DNA of 64,000 nt from DATLGB01 sp964242305 (GTDB lineage: Bacteria; Actinomycetota; Thermoleophilia; Solirubrobacterales; Solirubrobacteraceae). Below, in pieces: positions 1 to 7,749 of this stretch. A program made the translations under genes and the position numbers. A model generated the notes under the pieces. The model worked only from the letters and a program-made list of their open reading frames with translations, was not told the origin of the DNA and made no database searches. Every line of letters starts with the position of its first letter. The first letter of the stretch is position 1. Location of the stretch: the NCBI GenBank assembly GCA_964242305.1, contig CAXTBB010000005.1:87896-151895 (forward strand), written 5' to 3'.

Positions 1-350
1 AGCGTCATCGTGAGCCCGAAGCCGACGGCGGCTCCGTTGACGGCCGCGATCAGGGGCGTGCGGCAGTCGAAGAGGGCGAGGGTCACCCGGCCGCCGCCGT
101 CGCGATAGGCGTCGCGGTCGACGGAGCGGAGGTCGGGGCGATCCTCGATGAGGTCCGCGCCGGCGCAGAAGGCCCGACCGCGACCCGTCACGATGATCGC
201 CCGGACGTCGTCGTCGGCGTCGGCGACGGCGACGGCGTCGATCAGCTCGTCGAGCATCACCGGCGTGGCGGCATTGAGCTTCTCGGGCCGGTCGAGCGTG
301 ATGGTGAGGGCAGCGTCCTGCACCGCCACCGCGATGGTTTCGTAGGTCAT
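1..350 (-). CDS. Enoyl-CoA hydratase/isomerase family protein (partial, 3' end outside window)
   Basis: Only the first 116 residues are in the window. They begin MTYETIAVAVQD and carry the crotonase-fold signatures DRPEKLNA near residue 20, the oxyanion-hole segment FCAGADL near residue 60, and AAVNGAAVGFG close to the window edge. Crotonases hydrate or isomerise acyl-CoA thioesters, but the exact substrate cannot be read from sequence. The ATG overlaps the TGA of the upstream SDR gene (ATGA), so the two are probably translationally coupled. It is the last visible gene of the minus-strand run of acyl-CoA genes. Confidence 0.85.
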   Translation of the reverse strand, partial: MTYETIAVAVQDAALTITLDRPEKLNAATPVMLDELIDAVAVADADDDVRAIIVTGRGRAFCAGADLIEDRPDLRSVDRDAYRDGGGRVTLALFDCRTPLIAAVNGAAVGFGLTMT

Positions 351-1090
351 GGGCCGCCCCGTGCGTAGAGGGTCTGGCCAGTCATGTAGGAGGCATCGTC
401 GGAGCACACGAAGGCGATCACGCCCGCGATGTCCTCGGGCGTGCCGACGCGGCCGAGCGGAAGGCGTGCGGCCGCCTCGCTGCGCAACTGCTCGTAGTCC
501 ATGCCCATGCGCTCGGCCGTCTGCCGGGTCATCCGCGTGTCGACGAACCCGGGCGCGACCGTGTTGACGTTGATGCCGTAGCGCCCGAGCTCGACGGCCA
601 GCGATCGGGCCATGCCCTGCAGCCCTGCCTTCGCGGCCGAGTAATTGACCTGGCCGCGGTTGCCGCGGGCGGAGGCCGACGAGAGCAGGCAGATCTTCCC
701 GTAGCGCTGCTTGACCATGTGCACCTGAACCGCGCGCGCCGCGTAGAAGGAACCCTTGAGGTGCGTGTCGATGACCGTGTCCCAGTCGTCGTCGGTCATC
801 CGGAAGACGAGGTTGTCCCGGGTGACGCCGGCACAGGCGACGAGGCCGTCGACGCGCCCGTGGAGGTCCACCGTCGTTTGAACCAGCGACTCGACCGACG
901 CGCGATCGGTGACGTCGCAGGCGACCGCGGTCGCCGCCGCGCCGATCGCGTCGGCCGTCTCGCGCGCCACCGACTCATCGAGGTCTGAGACGACGACCTT
1001 GGCGCCCTCAGCCACCAGCCGCCTGGCCGTGGCCGCGCCGATCCCCCGACCGGCACCGGTCAACACGACGATGCGGTCGGCGAACCTCAT
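347..1090 (-). CDS. Short-chain dehydrogenase/reductase (FabG-like), 247 aa
   Basis: This is a classical SDR. It has the dinucleotide-binding motif TGAGRGIG at residues 11-18, an NNAG-equivalent ACAG near 85, a catalytic Ser in LLSSASA and the YSAAK Tyr/Lys pair near 150, followed by NVNTVAPGFVDT. The start was set at MRFADRI because the longer open frame upstream runs through the DUF35 gene and has no SDR character. Its start overlaps the DUF35 stop (ATGA) and its stop overlaps the next hydratase start. It probably oxidises a 3-hydroxyacyl-CoA or a related alcohol made by the hydratases; that role is inferred from context. Confidence 0.88.
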   Translation of the reverse strand: MRFADRIVVLTGAGRGIGAATARRLVAEGAKVVVSDLDESVARETADAIGAAATAVACDVTDRASVESLVQTTVDLHGRVDGLVACAGVTRDNLVFRMTDDDWDTVIDTHLKGSFYAARAVQVHMVKQRYGKICLLSSASARGNRGQVNYSAAKAGLQGMARSLAVELGRYGINVNTVAPGFVDTRMTRQTAERMGMDYEQLRSEAAARLPLGRVGTPEDIAGVIAFVCSDDASYMTGQTLYARGGP

Positions 1091-1485
1091 GCCCGCGCCC
1101 CGCGAAACACCGGGCTGCTGATGCCGTCCCCGAGATCGCGGAAGGCGACGGCGACTTGCTGGCCGATCTCGGGCGCCTCGATGTCGAGCCTGGCCATCAT
1201 CCGCACTCCCTCGTCGAGGTCCACCAGGCCCACCGCGTAGGGCACGTCGTCGGCGAAGCCGGCCGGCGCGGCGCGATGCACGATCGTGAAGCTGTAGACC
1301 ACGCCCGATCCGCTGGCGGTGACCCACTCGAGCCGATCGGACATGCAGACCGGGCAGATCGCGCGCGGGTAGAAGACGTGACGACCGCAGTCGGGGCAGC
1401 GCTGGATGCGCAGGCGGCCCTCGCGGGCGCCGTCCCAGAACGGCTGGGAGTCGGCGTCGGGAACGGGACGAGCCCGATCAGGCAT
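1087..1485 (-). CDS. DUF35 / Zn-ribbon OB-fold protein, 132 aa
   Basis: A short protein with a rubredoxin-like zinc ribbon (C30-x2-C33 and C44-x2-C47) followed by an OB-fold (VVYSFTIVHRA ... YAVGLVDLDEGVRMMARL). Proteins of this family pair with thiolase-like lipid-transfer proteins, as in the Ltp2-DUF35 retro-aldolases of steroid side-chain degradation, where DUF35 supports the partner's activity and CoA-ester binding. Here it overlaps the end of a thiolase-like gene by 8 nt, which fits such a complex. The start MPDRARP was chosen because the upstream extension lies inside the thiolase gene in another frame. Confidence 0.85.
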   Translation of the reverse strand: MPDRARPVPDADSQPFWDGAREGRLRIQRCPDCGRHVFYPRAICPVCMSDRLEWVTASGSGVVYSFTIVHRAAPAGFADDVPYAVGLVDLDEGVRMMARLDIEAPEIGQQVAVAFRDLGDGISSPVFRGARA

Positions 1486-2632
1486 TCGCCAGCACCACCG
1501 TGGCGGCCGCGCTGAGCTGGCCGCCGGTCGCGTGGACGAGCGCGAGCGACGCGTCGTCCACCTGCCGGTCGCCGGCCTCGCCGCGAAGCTGGCGGACGGC
1601 TTCGATGAGCAGGAAGATCCCGTACATCCCGGGGTGGCAGTAGCTGAGGCCGCCTCCGTTGGTGTTGAGCGGAAAGTCACCGCCCGGCGCGGTTCGCTGG
1701 CCGCTCACGAACGCTCCGGACTCTCCGGGCGCGCAGATGCCGAGCGCCTCCAGCGTCAGCAGCACCGTGATCGTGAACGAGTCGTAGAGCTCGAAGAGAT
1801 CGATGTCGGCGAGCTCGACGCCTGCCATCTGCAGCGCGGCCGGTCCGCTCAGAGTGGCGGGCGTGACCGTGACGTCGGGCATGTTGGCGATGGTCAGGTG
1901 CGTGTGCGCCTCACCGTGCCCGAGGACCCAGATCGGCGTGGTGGCGCAGCCGCTGGCCACCGCGGCGCTCGTCACCACGACGGCGCCGCCGCCGTCCGTC
2001 ACGAGGCAGCAGTCGAGCTTGTGAAGCGGCTCGGCGATCATCGGGGACGCCAGCACGTCATCGATCGTCAGGGGCTCGCGCCGGAAGGCCTTGGGGTTGA
2101 GCGCCGCCCACTTGCGCGTGGCGACGGCGACCTCGGCGAGCTGCTCCGCGGTGGTCCCGTACTGGTGCATGTGACGGGCGGCCGCCAGGGCGTAGGCGCC
2201 GACGGGGGCCGGCAGGCCGTGGACGCGCTCGAACTGCTCCGGGCCGCGCACGCTGGCGGAGGCCGGCTCAGCTCGCTGGGAGCGCGCCACGCTGCCGTAC
2301 GTGATGAGCGCGACCTCGCACAGGCCGTCGGCGATGGCGCGCACCGCGTGCCCCAGGTGGGACTCGAAGGACGCGCCGCCGAGGTTCGTCCCGACGGACC
2401 ACCGGGGGGTGATCCCGAGGTACTCCGCAATGGACATGACGGGGCTCCATGTGTACGCCGAACCGGTGACCAGGAGGCCGTCGACGTCAGCGGTGGTCAG
2501 CCCGGCCTCGAGCAGTGCCCCGCGGGCGGCTTGCGCTTGGAGCTGCCACGGGGTGCGGTCCGGGCCGACCACACCGAGGTCGGACTCGGCCACGCCCACG
2601 ATGGCGCCCCGGCGCTGAATGGAGGAGGTCAT
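1478..2632 (-). CDS. Thiolase-like (SCP-x/Ltp type) protein, 384 aa
   Basis: The thiolase fold is complete: N-terminal GAIVGVAESD, C-terminal ELYDSFTITVLLTLEALG and GGGLSYCHPGMYG. At the position of the nucleophilic Cys of true thiolases the sequence reads GGASFESH, so Claisen-type thiolysis is unlikely. Ltp-type members of the family keep the fold without that Cys and, with a DUF35 partner, act as retro-aldolases on hydroxyacyl-CoA; the conserved Tyr of ELYDSF fits that group. The DUF35 gene follows with an 8-nt overlap. A good promoter lies 87-116 nt upstream. No strong Shine-Dalgarno sequence is visible. Confidence 0.82.
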   Translation of the reverse strand: MTSSIQRRGAIVGVAESDLGVVGPDRTPWQLQAQAARGALLEAGLTTADVDGLLVTGSAYTWSPVMSIAEYLGITPRWSVGTNLGGASFESHLGHAVRAIADGLCEVALITYGSVARSQRAEPASASVRGPEQFERVHGLPAPVGAYALAAARHMHQYGTTAEQLAEVAVATRKWAALNPKAFRREPLTIDDVLASPMIAEPLHKLDCCLVTDGGGAVVVTSAAVASGCATTPIWVLGHGEAHTHLTIANMPDVTVTPATLSGPAALQMAGVELADIDLFELYDSFTITVLLTLEALGICAPGESGAFVSGQRTAPGGDFPLNTNGGGLSYCHPGMYGIFLLIEAVRQLRGEAGDRQVDDASLALVHATGGQLSAAATVVLANA

Positions 2633-2690
2633 TCAGTGCGCGCCGGAGCAGCTTGGAAGAGGTGGAGCGGCGGTTTCGGAGAGGAGACGT

Positions 2691-2700
2691 GCATACGTAT
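2691..2700. promoter_or_regulatory. Candidate operator GCATACGTAT upstream of thiolase-like gene
   Basis: The palindromic core ATACGTAT with a central CG lies about 20 nt downstream of the -10 element of the minus-strand promoter. CATACGT recurs at 3610-3616 and, inverted, at 3741-3747, so it is found near all three gene starts that head transcripts here. Operators with a central CG are typical of LacI-family repressors, and one is encoded at 4582. This is a candidate only. Confidence 0.4.
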
Positions 2701-2718
2701 TCATCGCGGCGATGCTGT

Positions 2719-2748
2719 CTTATACCCATAACCCCCGGTGCCTGTCAA
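2719..2748 (-). promoter_or_regulatory. Promoter for the minus-strand thiolase-DUF35-SDR-hydratase run
   Basis: Read on the minus strand, the -35 element TTGACA (2748-2743) and the -10 element TATAAG (2724-2719) are separated by 18 bp. Both are near consensus and stand out in this GC-rich sequence. The promoter would start transcription just upstream of the candidate operator at 2691-2700 and drive the thiolase-like gene. Confidence 0.6.
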
Positions 2749-2809
2749 CAGAGACCCCGGCGACTGGTGCGGGAGGCGTCAGGCGACGGCCCGGGGCAGG
2801 CGACGGGCG

Positions 2810-3601
2810 CTAGGCGTAACCGCCGCCACCCGGTGTCGCCGGGGCGGCGAGGCCGAGTGCGGCGACGACCTCGGCAGCCCCTTGGCGGAGGAAGCGCGCG
2901 TCCCCGGAGACGTTGAGCATCCGGAAGCCCAGGTCACGGAACCGCCGGGCCGCCTCGAGGTCCGGGCAGTGGGTTCCAGGCGCCACTCCTCGGCGCTCGC
3001 AGGCCGCGACGATCGAGCGGAAGATCGCCTCGCCCTCCGTGCTTGCGAGCAGGCCTCCAGGGTTGAGGCCGTAGGACACCGAGAGGTCCATCGGACCGAG
3101 ATAAACAGCGTCAATTCCAGGGACTTCCAGGATCGCGTCGATTCCGGAGACAGCCTCGCGCGTCTCGATCATCACCGCACACGCCGCGAGCCGGTTGCCC
3201 ACCTGAGGGCTGAAGCCGTCCGCCGCCAGTGCGTGGCGGATCGGGCCCCAGCTGCGGCGCCCTTCCGGCGGGTAGCGACAGGCCGCAACGGCGCGCTCCG
3301 CCTCGTCGGGCGTGTTGATCATCGGCACCACGACGCCCTGCGCGCCGGCGTCGAGGGCACGCCCGATCTCGCCCGGTTCGTTCCAGCAGACGCGAACCAG
3401 CGCTGGGGTCCCGACGATCGATATCGCCTGGATCATGGCCAGTGTCTGGGCGTAGTCCATGAGCCCGTGCTGCGCATCGATGCAGAGCCAGTCAAACCCC
3501 GCACGGGACATGAGCTCGGCGCTGATGGCCGATGGGATGGCGCACCATCCTCCCAAGGTGACTTCGCCAGCTTCCCAACGGGTTCGGAGATCGGAGGTCA
3601 T
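2810..3601 (-). CDS. HpcH/HpaI family aldolase, 263 aa
   Basis: A class II pyruvate-type aldolase of the HpcH/HpaI family, (beta/alpha)8 fold. DAQHGLMD holds the catalytic His, MIETREAV a metal-ligand Glu and YLGPMDLSVSYG a metal-ligand Asp. Such enzymes cleave 4-hydroxy-2-oxoacids to pyruvate and an aldehyde in aromatic or alicyclic ring catabolism. The start MTSDLRTRW was chosen because the longer frame runs antisense through the neighbouring hydratase. It is divergent from the hydratase at 3797 and lies 177 nt upstream of the thiolase-like gene on the same strand. The physiological substrate is unknown. Confidence 0.85.
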   Translation of the reverse strand: MTSDLRTRWEAGEVTLGGWCAIPSAISAELMSRAGFDWLCIDAQHGLMDYAQTLAMIQAISIVGTPALVRVCWNEPGEIGRALDAGAQGVVVPMINTPDEAERAVAACRYPPEGRRSWGPIRHALAADGFSPQVGNRLAACAVMIETREAVSGIDAILEVPGIDAVYLGPMDLSVSYGLNPGGLLASTEGEAIFRSIVAACERRGVAPGTHCPDLEAARRFRDLGFRMLNVSGDARFLRQGAAEVVAALGLAAPATPGGGGYA

Positions 3602-3796
3602 GGGACGACCATACGTCAAAATGCCCGAGCTGCTGCGGATGGTTACGAATTCAGATACAGTCGCCGCCGCATGGAGGAATCGCTTTCGAGCCTCACCACT
3701 GGCTGACCGCGCAGGGTCTGCGAACGGCGAGCCGTTGACTACGTATGCAGCGGACGTCATTGTGGTCGGCAGAACCGACGATCGAGAAGGAGCCCG
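3602..3796. promoter_or_regulatory. Divergent control region between aldolase and enoyl-CoA hydratase
   Basis: On the plus strand TTGACT (3735-3740) and CATTGT (3758-3763), spaced 17 bp, form a plausible promoter for the hydratase starting at 3797. TACGTATGC (3740-3748) directly abuts the -35 box. On the other side CATACGT (3610-3616) sits 9 nt upstream of the aldolase start. The arrangement suggests shared repression by the LacI-type regulator encoded at 4582; that is an inference. Confidence 0.45.
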
Positions 3797-4567
3797 ATGG
3801 AGTACAGAGAGCTGGAACCAGAGATCATGGTGCGCGCAGAGGGAGCGGTCCGCGTGGTCACCATGAACCGGCCGGAGGCGCTCAACGCCTTCAACGACCG
3901 CCTGCACCACGCCTTCCTCAACGTCTGGACCGCGCTGCATCATGACGAGGGTGCTCGGGTGGTCATCGTCACGGGTGAGGGTCGCGCCTTCAGCGCGGGC
4001 GGCGACATCCCGGGCTTCGAACGCACGCGCGAGGACATGGCGTTGCGTCGCCGCCAGCAACACGACACGTTGCGCCTGATCAAGGAGATGCTCGGGTTCC
4101 CGCTCCCGGTCATCGGCGCGGTCAACGGGCCGGCCGTCGGGCTCGGCTGCAGCATCGTCGGGATGTCGGACATCGTGCTGATGTCGAGCAAGGCGTTCCT
4201 GTCCGACCCGCACGTCCCGGTCGGCATCGTCGCTGCCGACGGGCCGGCCTCCACCTTCCCGTTCATGACCAGCATGCTGCGGGTCAAGGAGTACCTCTTC
4301 ACCGGTGACCGCATCCCGGCCGACGTGGCCGAGCGGGTCGGTCTCGCCAACCGGGTCGTGGAGCCGGAGGATCTGATGTCGGAGGCCATGGCGCTGGCCG
4401 AGCGACTGGCCGCCATGCCGCCGGTCGCGCTGCAGGACACCAAGCGGGCTCTGAACCTGTTCCTGCTCGACGCGGCACAGCGCGTGCTCCCCTACTCGTT
4501 GGCGGCCCAGAGCGAGTCCTTCATGACCGACGACGTGACCGCCACGATCGCGCGGTTCAAGAAGTAG
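3797..4567 (+). CDS. Enoyl-CoA hydratase/isomerase family protein, 256 aa
   Basis: A full-length crotonase. NRPEALNAF lies near residue 25, the first oxyanion-hole segment FSAGGDIPGF near 66-75, and the second, AVNGPAVGLGCSIV, near 110. The catalytic region reads DPHVPVGIVAADG, so the usual Glu pair is not obvious and the chemistry may differ from simple hydration. The C-terminus TIARFKK is typical of the family. It is the first gene of the plus-strand run and is followed after 14 nt by the LacI regulator, so the regulator is probably co-transcribed with its target. Confidence 0.87.
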   Translation: MEYRELEPEIMVRAEGAVRVVTMNRPEALNAFNDRLHHAFLNVWTALHHDEGARVVIVTGEGRAFSAGGDIPGFERTREDMALRRRQQHDTLRLIKEMLGFPLPVIGAVNGPAVGLGCSIVGMSDIVLMSSKAFLSDPHVPVGIVAADGPASTFPFMTSMLRVKEYLFTGDRIPADVAERVGLANRVVEPEDLMSEAMALAERLAAMPPVALQDTKRALNLFLLDAAQRVLPYSLAAQSESFMTDDVTATIARFKK

Positions 4568-4581
4568 TCGGACCGCTCGGG

Positions 4582-5628
4582 ATGGCCTTGTCACCCTCGA
4601 CCAACGCGGCACCGACCAGCAAGGACGTCGCGCGGGTGGCGGGGGTCTCGCAGACCACGGTCTCCCGCGTGCTGAGTGGGGCGGCGAGCGTGAGCGCGGA
4701 CACGCGGGCCCGCGTGCTCGCCGCTATCGAGCAGATCAACTACGCGCCCAACCACTCGGCCCGCGCGATGCGCACGCGGCGCAGCGGGACGGTGGGGATC
4801 GTGGTCGCTCGCTTGACGAACCCGTTCTACCCCGAGCTGCTCGAGGCGCTCAACCGGGCTTTGTCGGCCCAGGGCCTGCGGATGATCCTGTGGGACGCCG
4901 AGCTGCTCGGGGAGGAGCCGGCGGTCGACGCGATCCGGGCCGGCCTGGTCGACGGGATCATGTTCACGACCGTGGTCCGCGACTCTCCGGCCGTCCGCGC
5001 GGCGTTCGACGGTGGCTCCCCCATAGTGATCGTCAACCGCCCGGCGCCGGACCTCCCGTGCGACCAGGTCGCGAGCGCCAACGGGGCGGGCGGCCGGCGG
5101 ATCGCGCAATACCTGGTTCGCAACGGGCGGCGGCGCTTCGGAGTGCTCGTCGGGCCGGAGGGCGTCGACACCAGCTCGGAGCGCGAGGATGGCTTCCGTG
5201 CCGCCCTGCTCGAACTGGGGGTGGCTCCGGATGACGTCGTGCGCATCGAAGGGGACTTCACGCACGCCAGTGGCTACGGCGGCCTGGTCGAGCTGATGGA
5301 TAGGCCGGAGCCGCCCGATGCGGTGTTCTGCGTCAATGACCTGATCGCGCTCGGCGCTCTGGACGCCGCGCGCGTCCTCGGCGTGTCGGTCCCGGGGCAG
5401 CTGTGGGTCGCTGGGTACGACAACATCGAGATGGCGAGTTGGGCGGCGTACGACTTGACCACCGCCGATCAGCCCAAGCAGGCGATGGCCGACGCTGCCG
5501 TCGAGCTGTTGCAGGCCCGGATGACGGACCCGGGGCGCGCCTTGGAGATGCGCCGGTTCCCGCCCGTGCTCAAAGTCCGCGGCTCGACCGCCGGGCGCGC
5601 CGAGACCGGCGCGCCTGCGGTGACCTAG
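4582..5628 (+). CDS. LacI family transcriptional regulator, 348 aa
   Basis: The N-terminal HTH reads TSKDVARVAGVSQTTVSRVLSG, followed by the hinge region NYAPNHSARAMRTRRSG (residues about 12-70). A periplasmic-binding-protein-like effector domain follows (GTVGIVVARLTNPFYPELLEAL ... DAVFCVNDLIALGALDAARVLG ... WVAGYDNIEMASWA). Length is normal for the family. Its place inside the plus-strand catabolic run suggests that it controls this cluster and senses a pathway intermediate. CATACGT-containing sites upstream of the aldolase, thiolase and hydratase genes are candidate operators. The effector cannot be deduced. Confidence 0.92.
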   Translation: MALSPSTNAAPTSKDVARVAGVSQTTVSRVLSGAASVSADTRARVLAAIEQINYAPNHSARAMRTRRSGTVGIVVARLTNPFYPELLEALNRALSAQGLRMILWDAELLGEEPAVDAIRAGLVDGIMFTTVVRDSPAVRAAFDGGSPIVIVNRPAPDLPCDQVASANGAGGRRIAQYLVRNGRRRFGVLVGPEGVDTSSEREDGFRAALLELGVAPDDVVRIEGDFTHASGYGGLVELMDRPEPPDAVFCVNDLIALGALDAARVLGVSVPGQLWVAGYDNIEMASWAAYDLTTADQPKQAMADAAVELLQARMTDPGRALEMRRFPPVLKVRGSTAGRAETGAPAVT

Positions 5629-5632
5629 GCGC

Positions 5633-6526
5633 ATGCCGGATCGATTCACCCAGCTCGACTACGAGGTGCGTGACGGGTCGGCGACCCTGACGCTGGACCG
5701 GCCGGACAAGCTCAACGCGTGGACACCGACGATGCACGATGAGTTCCTTCGCGCGTTCGACCTGGCGGATGCCGACGACGGGGTCAGGGTGGTCATCGTC
5801 ACCGGCCGCGGCCGGGGGTTCTGCGCGGGAGCGGACATGAGCGGCGGAGCGGCCACGTGGGATCCCGACGGACCCGAGCGGGCGGGATTGCGAGCGCGGC
5901 GGGGCTCGATAGGCGGACATCAGCGCGAGGGCGGGGCCATGGTCACACTGCGGATGCTGGCTTCGACGAAGCCGATCATCGCCGCGATCAACGGCCCGGC
6001 GGTCGGGATCGGGGCGAGCCTGACACTGGCCATGGACATCCGCATCGCCTCCGACCAGGCGCGGATGGGCTTCGTCTTCCCCCGGCGCGGTGTCGTCCCG
6101 GACGCTGCGTCCTCCTGGTTCCTTCCGCGAGCGGTGGGCATCTCGCGCGCGATGGAATGGATGGCCACGGGCCGCATCTTCGATGCTGCGGAGGCCCTCG
6201 AGGGCGGATTGGTCAGCCGCGTGGTGCCTGCCGACGCGCTGGTGGCCACCGTCGAGGAGCTGGCGCGTGAGATCGCCGGGAACACGTCGCCGATCTCCGT
6301 GGCCGTGACGCGCCGCCTGCTCTGGCGCTCGCTGGGCGAGTCGACGCCGTGGGGCGCGCACCGGCGAGAGTCGCAAGGCTACGCCTTGCTCGGCGGCGGT
6401 CCCGATGCCGTGGAGGGCGTGCAAGCCTGGCGGGACCGCCGCCCGCCGATCTTCACCTCCCGCGTCTCGGAGGAGTTCGAGCGCTTCGCGGACTCCTGGC
6501 TCGACCCTCCCGCGGACGTGACATGA
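5633..6526 (+). CDS. Enoyl-CoA hydratase/isomerase family protein, 297 aa
   Basis: Second complete crotonase of the plus run. DRPDKLNAW is near residue 24, FCAGADMSGG near 63 and AINGPAVGIGASLTLAMDIRIAS near 120. The MGFVFPRRGVVPDAASSWFLPRAVG segment resembles hydratases that retain the C-terminal catalytic Glu/Asp region. It starts 4 nt after the LacI stop. Its own stop overlaps the next start (ATGA at 6523-6526). It is clearly different from the hydratase at 3797, so the pathway probably contains two distinct acyl-CoA hydration or isomerisation steps. Confidence 0.87.
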   Translation: MPDRFTQLDYEVRDGSATLTLDRPDKLNAWTPTMHDEFLRAFDLADADDGVRVVIVTGRGRGFCAGADMSGGAATWDPDGPERAGLRARRGSIGGHQREGGAMVTLRMLASTKPIIAAINGPAVGIGASLTLAMDIRIASDQARMGFVFPRRGVVPDAASSWFLPRAVGISRAMEWMATGRIFDAAEALEGGLVSRVVPADALVATVEELAREIAGNTSPISVAVTRRLLWRSLGESTPWGAHRRESQGYALLGGGPDAVEGVQAWRDRRPPIFTSRVSEEFERFADSWLDPPADVT

Positions 6527-6936
6527 GGAGCTTCGCGAACGTCGACGAGCTCTGCGCGGCGAGCGGCGAGCGGCTCGGCACGAGCGACTGGCGGACGGTC
6601 GGGCGCGCAACGGTCGACCGATTCCTGGCGCTCACCCGACCCGGTTGCCGCGCGCCGGACGTCGTCCCGCCCGAGCTCCTGCTCGCCCTGATTCCCGCGT
6701 TATTGAGCGAGGTCGTCGAGGTCCGGGACCGGTCTCGGGGAATCAACTACGGATTGGACGGCGCGCGGTTCCCGGCGCTTGCGGTGGCGGGCGGGCGGGT
6801 GCGGGCGTCCGCGCTGCTGGCTTCCGCAGACCCGCTGCTCGAAGGCGCGCAGGTCGTGTACCGCGTGACCATCGAGGCTGAGAACCTCGACGGTCCGGTC
6901 TGCGAGGCTCGGACCGTCGCCCGGATCTTCCGATGA
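6523..6936 (+). CDS. Shortened MaoC/NodN-like hotdog protein, 137 aa
   Basis: The N-terminus RSFANVDELCAASGERLGTSDWRTVGR and the C-terminal half (LIPALLSEVVEVRD, INYGLDGARFPALAVAGGRVRASALL) match the NodN-like MaoC dehydratase pattern. The middle, where family members normally carry the catalytic D/H stretch (of the DxxxIH type) and the GTIAHGYLTLSLLP helix, is replaced by the short ALTRPGCRAPDVVPPELLLALIPALL. It may be a non-catalytic partner or a decayed hydratase. It overlaps both neighbours by 4 nt (ATGA), so it is still translated as part of the operon. Confidence 0.7.
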   Translation: MRSFANVDELCAASGERLGTSDWRTVGRATVDRFLALTRPGCRAPDVVPPELLLALIPALLSEVVEVRDRSRGINYGLDGARFPALAVAGGRVRASALLASADPLLEGAQVVYRVTIEAENLDGPVCEARTVARIFR

Positions 6937-7739
6937 CGCACCCGTTCGACCTCACCGGAAAGGTGGCGGTGGTCACGGGGAGCGGCCGCGGACTTGGCCG
7001 TGCGATCGCCGTCGCGCTCGCCGCCGCGGGTGCCGACGTCGTGGTCACGTCTCGCACGGGCGCTGAGCTGGAAGCCACTGCGGAGGCAGTCTCGCGGGCG
7101 GGCGGCTCGTGCCTGCAGGTCGTCTCCGACGTGACCGTTCCCGGCGACGTCGAGCGCCTCGCGGCTGAGGCGCACGCCCATTTCGACGCGGTCGACATCC
7201 TCGTCAACAACGCGGGCAACATGTTGTTCAAGCCGCTCGTCCCGCTGCCGGGGTTCGCACCCGATCATCTGCCTGGGTTCGACGTCGCCACGAGTGACGC
7301 GGAGTGGGCGGGCATCCAGGCGACCCACGTTGAGGGCGCCCTCCGGCTCCTTCGGGCCTTCGGGCCTGGAATGCTCGAGCGCCGGCGGGGGAGCGTCGTC
7401 AACATCTCCTCGCTCTCCGTGCTGCGCCCAGCCCGGTTCATGGTCACCTACGACGCTGCCAAGGGCGCGCTCGTCGCCCTGACGCGAAGCCTGGCCAGAG
7501 AGTGGGCGCGCTACGACGTCACCGTCAACTGCATCGCCCCCGGACAGTTTCCGACGGAGATGACGCGCGAAGTGCACGGGACTCCGGCAGGCCGAAAGTG
7601 GATGGAGAGCCGGGTACCCATGCGCCGCGCCGGCGACCCTCGGGACGTCGGGGCGCTCGCGGTCTACCTCGCCAGCGACGCGGCGCGTTTCATGACCGGG
7701 CAGGTCATCGCCATCGACGGCGGAGAGGCACTCGGGTAG
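6933..7739 (+). CDS. Short-chain dehydrogenase/reductase, 268 aa
   Basis: Classical SDR with TGSGRGLG near residues 14-21, NNAG near 92, Ser in NISSLSVLRP near 155 and YDAAK near 170, then NCIAPGQFPTEMT and a C-terminal MTGQVIAIDGG. The cofactor is probably NAD(H) or NADP(H); the segment after beta-2 (SRTGAELE) has an Arg that often goes with NADP. It is the last gene of the plus-strand run and overlaps the MaoC-like gene by 4 nt. Probably a 3-hydroxyacyl-CoA or alcohol dehydrogenase of the same pathway. Confidence 0.88.
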   Translation: MTHPFDLTGKVAVVTGSGRGLGRAIAVALAAAGADVVVTSRTGAELEATAEAVSRAGGSCLQVVSDVTVPGDVERLAAEAHAHFDAVDILVNNAGNMLFKPLVPLPGFAPDHLPGFDVATSDAEWAGIQATHVEGALRLLRAFGPGMLERRRGSVVNISSLSVLRPARFMVTYDAAKGALVALTRSLAREWARYDVTVNCIAPGQFPTEMTREVHGTPAGRKWMESRVPMRRAGDPRDVGALAVYLASDAARFMTGQVIAIDGGEALG

Positions 7740-7749
7740 GGACCGTCCC

